Shown here: positions 24,347 to 34,283 of the stretch, in pieces
How positions within the stretch are numbered: position 1 is the first letter of the stretch
Layout of the letters: each line of letters opens with the position of its first letter
Source of the DNA: Tetrastigma voinierianum
Lineage: Eukaryota > Streptophyta > Magnoliopsida > Vitales > Vitaceae
Length of the DNA stretch: 64,000 nucleotides
Assembly: GCA_016808115.1 (NCBI GenBank)
Contig: JAEQBH010004109.1
Coordinates: 409,719-473,718, forward strand
Reading direction: 5' to 3'
Position numbers and translations under genes: made by a program
The notes under the pieces: generated by a model
The model's input: only the letters and a program-made list of their open reading frames with translations
Databases searched by the model: none
Told to the model about the DNA's origin: nothing

Positions 24347-25329
24347 TGTGGACCCTACCGATCCACGGGCCGGTCACATTCAAGCTTTTAAATGGAAGGA
24401 AAATGTGGGTTGATTTGAATTTTAGAAAATCAGTCCTCAGGAGACAGTTTTCCTTAGATGCCACTTACTTTTTGTTGTTATTTATAAAGGGAAAACCAAG
24501 TAAGAACAAAAGCTGTGACTCAGTGTGGAAAAAGCGGTGCGAAAAACTAAGGTTTAAGGTCAGGGGGTCGGGGTTACCTGTCGGAAGGTACCTCTCATAT
24601 GAGGTAGCACCCCTCCCAGAGCCAGACACAGGTCTCTACTAGTGAATTGGGTATGTAGGAGCATATGGGTCCACGGATCGAGATAGTCTACAGGCTAAAC
24701 ATACAACCGTCGAGACCAACCTAATTGAACATCTAGCATGCTTAAAAACACTCGGCAAAAGAGAGCGAATAGCGTGTACCTATGGTCCTTGGCCAAGAGC
24801 TACATCAAAGGTTAGCCAACAAACATAGCAAGCATGCATGACACCCAAACACAAAGCATCCATGTGAAATTCATTACCCAACATTAAAGCACATACCTGT
24901 GGTCCCTAGCAGCCTTTGCATAAGGAGTCAGTCAAAGGCTCGAATGCTCGCAAATGAAAATCCAGAGCACCATGCGCATATGAAAACAAATACCAACGCC
25001 TAAGCATGTACTCGAAGTCCCTAGCCATGCACAGCAGGAATAGGTAGGGCAAATAGTACATCATACATCATCATTAAAACCAAATAATGGTCCCTGCAAA
25101 GAAAGAGGCGGTGAAAGGAGTAGAGTGGTTTGCTTACTTTAGCACACATTCCTTTAAATCCTAGAAACCATACTTACAAATCCCATTTGCCCACTACCCA
25201 CTTTGTTCAAACCGAAATAGAGCTCTGACCTAGATAGCCTCTGGGTTCCTTAGAACCAACTAAACTACTTATATAATAGATTGGCGGGAGGCGAAACATG
25301 CTAAAATAAGCCCATGAGCTGTCTTGCAC

Positions 25330-26170
25330 AACCGGTTGAATCGGTTCTCAACAAGTCCAAACGATTGAAAAAAATTCTATTACTTTGTTAGAAAATTCCT
25401 CACGGAGTCAGGAATCCAACAAAGCAAACGGAGTGTAATTCTAACTACAAATGACCAAGAACGATATAAGCGAAGCAAGAAGTACTGACTTCCCATTGGA
25501 AAACCTAGCCTTCAGAACAGTTGGTTCGGTTTCCACAGCTTGTCCTAGACTGTTGAGAAAAGATCTCAACTGTGGGAGCTTTCTCTGAGTCAGGAAATCT
25601 AACAAGACAAGCGGTGCAATTCAGGCTCAGGAATGACCAGAACTGACACAAACAAAGCAAACTACCCAAAGCGCCATTCACGGACTAACCCCAATGAACG
25701 CCATTCGGTTTCCCAACCTGTCGACTGTTGAAAAGATCTACGACGTGGGAACTTTTCTCACAGATTCAGGAATCTAACAAGACAAACAGGTACAATTAAG
25801 ACTCGAATGACCAAGAACCAACACAATAAAGCGAGCCCAGCTGTGGAAAAATAGCCCAATGAGCCAGCTCATTGGTTCCTGACAATTCAAATATTTGAGA
25901 AAGAATCTCAAACTTGTGAGCTTTTTTCTCACAGAGTCGAAATCTCGAAAAGACAAGCAGTGCAATTATTGAATGGCGAGAACGACTAAACAAGTGAAAC
26001 TACTAATGCTTTCTAAAGCTGGAGCTTCATAAACCAAATGATCAGGTTTCTTTCAGTTGAGCGGTTGGGAATAATTCTCAAATGATTCAGAACCTTCCTC
26101 AAGGAGTGTAGGAATCCTAACAAAGCAACGGTGAACCAGATTCTCAGCTCGGATGGTGAACTGACAAAAC
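25330..26170. repeat. tandem repeat in the LTR, unit about 170-190 bp, 5 copies
   Basis: Each unit has TTGAGAAAAGATCTCAA, TTTCTCACAGAGTCAGGAAT, CTAACAAGACAAGCGGTGCA and AATGACCAAGAACCAACACA. Units start near 25350, 25551, 25731, 25901 and 26060. The other LTR has the matching five (35280-36150). Confidence 0.8.
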
Positions 26171-26810
26171 AATCGGATGTTTTCTAAATCCAGGCTGCCG
26201 TGACGTGAGAAGGCAGAGGCTCTCCACGTGGCGTGAAAACCGGTTCAAATGGTTGAGAAAAACATAAAATTTGGACAGAAATATCCATAAAGAATAGAGT
26301 GGAGCGGGGTCTATTTCTTACCTCTTCTAAGCAGAAAAAGAAGCGAAGATAGCATCAGAAAAATCATCAAGTAAGTGGGAACTGGGAAGGAGTGCCCCTC
26401 AAAGGTCTCTTCCCTTTGATCTTTTACTCTCCTTTTGTACCGATTCCCACCTCAGCCTGCGAGGCCTATCTGGTGTTTTCCGCAGCTAGCTTTGGAAAGA
26501 GCTTAATCAGGTCTCGGAGTGCTTCCTATTAACTCCCTCCATTGCCATGCAAATTTGAATATCTTAAGTTTCGACTTGCTTCACCTAGTATCACATGGAT
26601 TCATGGTGGGCTACATCAACAAGCCAGGCCCAAATGGACCCACAATGCGCCCATGGTCGGAGCTGGAGCTTATGGACCTTTGAGACCATATAAGTTTGGG
26701 CTCCAAATCCTAAAAACGGCTGGCTACACAAGGCGGCCCAGGCTAACCGGTTGAACCCCGGTTGCGGTAGTCGAGCGGTTGAGGAAAATTATAGGCTGAC
26801 ATAATGTTCC

Positions 26811-27906
26811 TGATGATTACAAAACACTCATCTTACACTCGCGTCGGTTGTCATTTTCACATTTATTTTGTAATAATTTTATAGTTTTTGCTAGATCCAC
26901 GATTTTGTATGCAGTGATTCTGGTTGATGGGCGTAAGGCGGCTTTGGAAGGCGGTTTTGGAACCAATGGGAAGGCGAGGCAAGGAAGTGGCTGTCACGTC
27001 GCGCCCGTCACCGTGAAGGCGTCGGCTCGAAAAATCTGCACCTCATCTTTTAAAGGAGATACGAATGGCTCGAGAAATTAGGGTATCGGGAGCGTGCGAG
27101 AAAAAGGCGCGGAATTCGGAAGCGGTCGGCGGAGATTTGGAGGAAGTGCTCGGGATTTGGACGTTTCTATGGTTGGATCTTGTTTTTGGATGTCTTGATG
27201 ATGTATTTTTCTTTGCTACCTGAACTGATCTTTTAAGACAGATGTGCGATCCTTTGCAGTTCTGTGATTGCATCACTAATGGATAGAAGCGATCACTGTG
27301 TTGATTATTAGTTTGTCTATATCCTCCTGTATTACATTCTGTGATAATCATGCAGTATTGTTGTACTAATCTTGGAGATCAGATTCGAGATATGAAATTA
27401 TTCGAGGATCTGGGTAGGAAGTAGCCTTTAGATTCAGTTCAATAGAACATTAATTGAAGGTAGCATTGGGGTTAGAACATTTAAGCATTTCGAGATACCC
27501 CGAGTCGAGATAGAGATATCTTTCAGTTCTATTCTGAGATGGCGGATATACCTCGAGAGGATATCTCGTGAGCAAGATCACCGCCATTGACATATTTACA
27601 AATATATTGAATAACAATATCTTTAGAAAAGTAATCCATTGAGCGCGTGATGGGGAGATTTAACCTAGGCGCCAACACCATTAATTCACGGAATCAATAG
27701 CTTAGTTGACGGATTTCCTTACTTAAAATTTTACCTAGAATCAATTATTGAATGTTAATACACGAAAAGCAGAACCTCGTAGTCAATTCACTACCTTTTA
27801 CTGTGGATCGATATCAGATGCGTTAAGTACGCACTATATTACTTGAGACTCACATTGTTGCGCTGCGCACATGAAGCATTCATTTACAGCGTTTTCGGCT
27901 TTGTCG
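26811..27906. mobile_element. 1,096-bp insertion in the 3' LTR, flanked by GTTCC
   Basis: GTTCC lies on both sides (26806-26810 and 27907-27911). The homologous place in the other LTR (around 36786) has GTTCC once, so this is a filled/empty pair. The insert is non-coding. Near its right end TGTGGATCGATATC and ATTACTTGAGACTCACATTG resemble the 3' part of gypsy LTRs. Its ends (TGATG and TTTGTCG) are not a classic TG...CA pair, so the type is open: a non-autonomous LTR element or a truncated LTR. Confidence 0.65.
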
Positions 27907-28267
27907 GTTCCACTGAAGAGTGGAGACCAACAAAAAGCGATTGCACCATTCCAAGTACGGATGAGAGAATATGATGAAACAAGCTCAAGTGCTCGAATTT
28001 GACATATACAACAAACTTTGAGGAGGCTAAAACCTCGAGGGCTTACTTGCTTCCTGCTTGATGCAAATAACTAAAAAAATAAGCCATGATGACACTCTAA
28101 AGTGAACTACATACACTCAGGGACCACATACAAGCCCACCGAGGCTCGAGAGATAGACTATGCCTAAAAGGGCCACTAATGTGGTGTTATATGAAGACGA
28201 TGGGTGAGTGTAATGACTACCATAGGATAAATGCAAGTGTTGAGGGGCAAGGTGAGGGTCCACAAAT

Positions 28268-28280
28268 ATGCCCCCTCTTG
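28268..28280 (-). promoter_or_regulatory. polypurine tract of the Tat-like element
   Basis: On the minus strand AAGAGGGGG is followed by CATATT and then the LTR start TGTGGACC. Position and composition suit the plus-strand primer of reverse transcription. Confidence 0.6.
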
Positions 28281-28489
28281 AGTAAGTGAATGAGCAGTGA
28301 ATCGTGGGTGCGAAGTGCAAGCGTGCGAGAATGAAATGAACTCTAGTGAAGAGACAGATGACTTGACAATTTGTCCCCTTACCTGAATGCGAAGGTTGTG
28401 GAGCGAATTAAACTCACGTTAGGAAGGACTTAAGATAGCCGAGTCTGATGCACTAGGAAAATAGGTTATCAGGGCTCAATGTCGGAGAA

Positions 28490-29240
28490 AAGATAATGAA
28501 ATGGGATGCCGGGAGAAGATGAGGAAATCAGGGCAAACCTTCAGGAGAAGGTCAGGAGCAAGCACCCGGAAAAGATAAAATTTGGGTGGAGAATGTCGGA
28601 AAAGGTAGGATCCGAGGCCCAGTGGGAATAGGGAATCAGGTGAGTGGGATCAGTGGGATCAGACGGGGAAATGCTAGGGAGGTGAAATACGGCAGTGGGA
28701 AGAAAGGTAGAATCCGGGTGGTACGGGAAGGAAAATCCGGTGAAGTCTTAGGAAAAGGTAGGATCTAGGCGATGTTAGGAAGGTGGGGACAGATGATCTG
28801 GGAAGGTAAAATCGGGTGTTGCCGGAAATGGATCAGGGTGAGTCTGGGAATGGGGACCAGAATGATGGAAAGGTGGGATGAGGAGAGTCTGCAGGAAAGG
28901 TGGGATCGATGCAGGGAGGTAAGAGACCGGGTGGTACGAGAAAAGGTAGGATCCGGTGAGTCTTAGGAATGGGATCAGGGAGTACGGAAGGTAGGATCCG
29001 AGGAGAGTCTGGGAAGGATGGATGAGATTGAAATTACCGGGAAGGTAAAATCCGGGTGATCTGGATCTCAGGTGATCTGGAAGGTAGAGAATCTGGCGAG
29101 AGTACAAGAAGAGTCAGTGATCTGGAGAAGACGGATGGCGGTATGGGAAAAAATAGAAATCTGAGCGGAAGTACCAAGAAGGGCCGGATGAAATGCAGGG
29201 AGGAAGGATCGAGAGAAGAGGGTAGAATCTAGGGCGATCT
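28490..29240. repeat. degenerate minisatellite in the element's 3' UTR, unit about 24-27 bp
   Basis: The core GGTAGGATCCGGGTGAGTCT with GGGAA recurs about 25-30 times with many substitutions and indels. Both strands stay open for about 60-110 codons in places because of the composition. I see no protein family in these frames. Confidence 0.8.
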
Positions 29241-31245
29241 TAGGAGAACCACCAGATAAAGGGATAGGGATGCAAAACTAAGGCTCTAGGCAGACTCATT
29301 GAATGGGGATGACCCCAAAGAAAACGAAACCTAAGGCATAATGGAGACTTAGGATGTAACCGTTGAATGCGACCTTGATGACAAAAAATTATGCCCAGTG
29401 TGACTTATCGAAAGTGCTAATAAAATGACAAGCGAGAAAACACCATAACCCACCACTAACTAAGATGGAAAGAAGAGTGCGCCTACGTAAGGACAATCTC
29501 ACAAAATGTGAAAGAAAGAGGGTTATGCCCGGTGAGTTCTCATGTATGTCAAAATCCATAGCGCATGCGGTCAAAGTCGAGAGGAAACTGAAAACATCAC
29601 AATCATTCATTCATGAAATATCATCCATTTTATTTCACAACATCAATATCCACAAAGCCGATATGGGGTATTCCCGGTGTGCACATCGATATGCAAGTAC
29701 CTCGATAAAAAACTTTGAAGTAAATTTAAATTGAATTGTCTGAGCAATGAAACCGAGGCAACATATGGGGGTGTGTGCGGTGTGCACCCTGACCAGGTTA
29801 ATGATGTGAGCAAATCTTACCTGACACTGAAGAGGCTTATGGCGTATAGAAGAAACCGAGCGTAACGGTATGCTCAAACTTTGATGCCAAAACATCTCTA
29901 GTGAAATAATTTCCATTTTGCATCAAAGTAAGAGCTGAAGCAACCACGAAAAAGATGGAGATATGCCAGGTGTGAATATTAATGGCTTGTCAACTAAGAT
30001 ATCAATGGCCCCGATTCTCGTATCATCACATCTAATCATGGATTTGAGGTAAACAGCGAATGGAGAAGCAATATGTGACCCTCGATACTCCCCGAAACGA
30101 GAGACTGTCAACATCCGGCACTCAATGGTAAACCAGTTTGTAAAATTATAAAATGTAAGCAAACAAGGATCATGGTCTGGGGCGATTCTTGACTCGGACG
30201 CAATGTAGACGGGGAGGTGAGGTGAACAACATGATGGAAACAAAGGCTAAATACCCAGCCATCTTTTTTAGGCCACATCGTGGAATGTCAAATATCAAAG
30301 GATCATGTGAGCAAGGTGACTCAACCAACATCCAAATGAACAATGTGAAATGACAAGTGAAGTGCACCGAAGGACACATCGCTTAAGAAGCGAGATGACG
30401 ATCAATAAGAGTATAAGAAGACTGAAAGGGATAAGAAAAATGATGAATGGATAAAACAAAAAAACAAAAAAAAAAAAAAAAAGGAAGAAACAAGATGGGA
30501 TACAAATGTGGCAATGTGTGACAACGACGAACAACTCATCCCAGGAATGTCAAGTCAAAGCAAGTCACTATAAGATGGGAGTGTGGTGATGCGAGTAAAC
30601 GATCCGGGGACCTAGTGCAGAAGCAACCCAAACCTCTACCCAATGTGTTACCTGAGGATCCATGGAAAAACCGTGCAGCAATGCTTTTCACTCAGCCTCG
30701 GAGAATGAAAATAAAATCTCTCTGAGCCTAAATGGGTAACGAATATCAAAACGAACACATTATTTTTTATTTTTTTATTTTTCGTCGAACAGTGAGTCGA
30801 ATGCCATGCTGCAGCACAATCCAGCAGGAAGAACCTTCATACCTCAAGCTAATGGTCCTCTCAACCTAAAGATCCATATCAAAACCTCATAGGCGAGCAG
30901 AGAGTGTGACTGACTTTGGTAGTAACTATGGGATGAGAGCACGTCATCATCATATGAAACGAGAATAGGAATGATAGAAACTAGACTCAAAGATAGATGG
31001 TATGAAAATGCAAAATGGAAGAAAAGAAACAGAAAGCAATGATGCGAGGAATGAACAAACGAAGAATGTCACAAAATATCATGTACTCACATATCAAATA
31101 ATAAATAAGAAAAGCGCACGAGAGACAGGCTGACCAGTGAAAGAAGTATACAGATTTGAATGAAAGAATAGGCCATAATAAGCCAGCGTGAGGCTCAAGG
31201 AATTAATAGGATATATCAATGTATGGGTGTGTAATGGGAATATGG
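29241..31245 (-). other. 3' untranslated region of the Tat-like element
   Basis: No coding motif occurs between the integrase remnant and the minisatellite. A-rich runs occur near 30460-30482. Long 3' UTRs are normal for the Tat lineage. Confidence 0.55.
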
Positions 31246-31743
31246 CTACTCAAAGTAATGGCCACCATCCACGTGCAAATCTACATGCATAAACTTCTTT
31301 AGCTGATCCACATTGACTGGCTCCGTGAACTGATTTCCGTCCAAGTCTATCAACCAGGCTGCTCCCTCTTGAGTCAGATCTCGGATGACATAAGGCCCGC
31401 TCCAATTCGGTCTAAACTTACCTCTAGGGTCGTTGATCAATCCCCTGAGGACCTTCAAGACTAGGTCGCCTTTTGAAACTTCACAGGCTTTGACCACTTT
31501 TTCCAAATGCACGGTCATTTTCCTGCGATAAGCTTTGAACATGATGTGCCACTTGTCCTCCTCTCGTCAAAGGTGATCCCGATCCTCGCGGTGACCCATT
31601 CGGTCTTAGATATGCGATAATGCTACTCTCAAAGTCCTATCTGATTTCAGGCCTTGCTTTGCCTGCCATATACGAGTAAGGTGTAGCCCCGGTTAGGGTG
31701 AGATGTGCAATAGAAGCTACAATGCGAAGGGCTACCGACCAAT
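31246..31743 (-). pseudogene. integrase C-terminal remnant of the Tat-like element
   Basis: TGATPYS near 31690-31670 is the conserved end of the gypsy integrase core. A shifted frame follows, and then 31542-31246 reads GDLVLKVLRG, DPRGKFRPNWSGPYVIRDL, GAAWLIDLDG and EPVNVDQLKKF. These are the hallmark segments of the integrase C-terminal domain. In frame and directly before it stands the end of gag (MAWD at about 31744), so the N-terminal and most of the core integrase domain, RT, RNase H and protease are missing. The fragment cannot be active. Confidence 0.85.
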
Positions 31744-33370
31744 CCCAAGCCATGAATATCTCATCTCTTGAATGCTCAATCAAATGTAAACCCCCCGAGA
31801 ATGGAGGTACAACTCTAGTGTCATGAGTGGGTGGCGGGTGCAGCCAGTCACGGAAGGGCGATCCTAAATCCTTGAGCCAGTCAATCCAAGTCACAGGTGG
31901 CGTGCTTGATGCAGCTGTTATACGTATCATGACCCGGCTCTTTGATGTCGCTGTGAAGATGCATGAATCCGGTGGGGTAGAAAATTTTGTAGTGGAATTG
32001 ATCACGGGTGGTGGTGAATAATGACCCCCTTGACGATCTGCACAAATGCTCGGCAGTGGCATCGAGTTGTGTAAGCGCCTGGCCGCTCAGTGGAGGCGGT
32101 GCTCCTATCTTTGGAGCCAGTGAGTGTAGCCCCAGAGTGGCCTCTGAGGCGCTTGTGCCAGCATATCTTGGCTGTGTGTTGTGCAAAATGTAAAAAAGTA
32201 GGCCCAAACTGAAGATCAGGCCCAGTACATCTTGATCCCACCACATCATGGTAAAGGGTGTGCGGCACCAGCTGGAGGGGTGACGTGGGACACATTGTGC
32301 TGTCGCCTTAATGCACCAACATCGATGGTGCAGGTCCTGACCTGGCTTCTTCCTTAGAGTCTACGGGGGAGGTAAGCGCCAATCACTCTAGATATGCCCT
32401 CCTCAATACCCAGTAAGGCGTGAACGTGATCGAGTAAATACGGGAAACCCATGAGATGCTATGCTTGAAATTTGAAAGTGCGCATAATCATGCTGATCTG
32501 ATCGCTCAGAGGTCTATCTATATGTAATATCTTCTCTCTCTAGCGGGAGACTAAACAGTGTTGACTCCATCAGGCCTGCTGAGGGCCTCTAACTCTTCAG
32601 GGATCACGACCACTACAATATTAAAGAATAAATGCAGTAAAATCTTGTCTAAATCGGCTTCACATGTCCCTGGCAGAGGGTCAATGATGCAAACCCATGT
32701 GACGACACCACTTTCGCTGACAGGAGGAAAAACATGATCATGCGTGCCTCATCAAATCCTGCTGCATACTTGTGTGTATAGCTAGTGATCTTGAGGCACC
32801 CTATCAGAATATTACTCTCGATGTCCGGCATGCGGAACTGGTAGCAAGGCTGCCACTAGAGAGATTATCGCATATCCGTCCCAACCCTATAACTCCATCG
32901 AAACATGGAGACACGATCCTCTGCTCAATCCTATCGTCTGAGCACAGTGTCATCAATAATCGGTCTTGGGGGTCCTGACGAAATGTGGCATGGTCTCGAT
33001 CGACCATGTAGAACCACCAAAGCTCCAACTTCTGAGGGCTGATTAGACGTGGTGGTGGTGGAGGTGAACTATAGTCCTACTGTCTGAGTGGGTCAGAGAT
33101 AATGGTGGGGGTGGTGGAGGTGAGCAGTGTCTTCTTTGTCTGATGGAGTCGAATGATGGTAGTGGTGAGCCAGGTGGGGGTAGAGTCATGCGGGGTGCTC
33201 CCGAAGTGCGATGGTTGGGCACGATGCCCCATCAATCCTGCATTGGTCCATCTCATCCGGAAGATGCCATGAGTATCTATGTCTCAGCGATTGGTCGTAG
33301 TAGTGTCTTGAGGGTCCGTATCTCTACGATTTGATGCTCTTGCTCCCTAGCGGCATGTGGATGCAGTTTC
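31744..33370 (-). pseudogene. gag remnant of the Tat-like element
   Basis: Motifs in order on the minus strand, across several frames: an EQEH-EIRTLK coiled-coil-like start (near 33350-33310), a Pro-rich stretch (33130-33040), MPDIE and GFDEARMIM (capsid N-terminal region, 32831-32740), LSGQALTQL (near 32085), EPGHDTYNSCIKHA (a knuckle-like segment, 31937-31895), and HDTRVVPP with GGLHLIE and DEIFM before the junction. Together they match the gag of Tat-like gypsy elements. Frameshifts are frequent. Assignment rests on motif order, not on a long intact frame. Confidence 0.7.
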
Positions 33371-34261
33371 TAACAAGTCTACCTCCGATCCGGATCCAAG
33401 CCCAGGAACCCAGGTCGCTCTTAATCAACAATCCTACAAAAGGAAAGGGGTAATTAAGTCCCTATGACTATCAATCCGGAAATCAATCCAGTAATGCAAT
33501 CCCATAATGAAATCCTCTAAGGGAATGGGTTGACATGTATCATACATTAATCGATATGTGGCTCCACATGCGGGCCGGTCGACATGGTAATACCTTAGGG
33601 GTAAGATGGCTGAGAAGCTAACAAAGAAGAGAAAACCAGTCCTAAGGCTATATGATTTGTACCCACAAGGATACACAACTTTGAGATCTAATCAACAATC
33701 AAAGTGACACCTTGCCCATGTATCCATGAAATCAGCTAGAGCTATACATGTCTTCATTGCTCGAACATCGAGTCATCTCCCATAGTATCACCACATCAAT
33801 AAAGCCCTTATGCTAGACCTATTCCAAACCCCTAGCTTGGTGAAAGCAAACGGTTGGGAATAACCCAGCGGCATAAGCAATCCAGAGAATGGCCGACCAA
33901 GACTCGTGATTACAGACCAAGGGATGCACATACTTGTGAGCCTGGCTGTGGCGATCGTACGGGAAGGAGCAGTCATGCAGCAAACAATCATGCACAAAGA
34001 GCAAGCCTATCAAAATCTACACATTCGATCCTCTAAGCTAATCCCAAATGTTATAGCTAGATACCAATTAATAATGAGAAAGCATGCTATAGTCGACGGT
34101 GAACACACAACATCAACAAATCACAAATGCAAGCAAATACCAATCAAGTGTATGATCATCAATTATCTCGTAACTGATAGCCTCACGATCGAAGGCCATG
34201 TGCTTCAATATACACAACAAGTTCAAGCTTGATCCTCTTTAAACCCCGGAGGTGCGGATTC
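33371..34261 (-). other. leader of the Tat-like element
   Basis: About 0.9 kb of non-coding DNA between the primer-binding site and gag. Frames in it have no family signal. Confidence 0.5.
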
Positions 34262-34280
34262 GGTCCGCAGCGGAGTACCA
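34262..34280 (-). promoter_or_regulatory. primer-binding site of the Tat-like element
   Basis: The minus strand reads TGGTACTCCGCTGCGGACC starting three bases inside the LTR edge. It resembles TGGCGACTCCGCTGGGGA, the tRNA-Arg-type site of Tat/Ogre elements, with a few changes. Confidence 0.6.
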
Positions 34281-34283
34281 ATT

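Larger units (their letters stand above)
24347..28264 (-). mobile_element. 3' LTR of the Tat-like element (with 1.1-kb insert)
   Basis: It aligns along its length with 34284-37134 except for the insert at 26811-27906. Without that insert and one GTTCC it is about 2.8 kb, against 2.85 kb for the other LTR. A five-unit tandem repeat lies inside. Open frames in it (for example 24214-24642 and 26542-26754) are shadows. Confidence 0.8.

Noticed and set aside
28586..29107. Gly/Arg-rich and Pro/Ser-rich frames over 28586-29107
   Set aside because: They follow the degenerate minisatellite of the Tat-like 3' UTR and appear on both strands.
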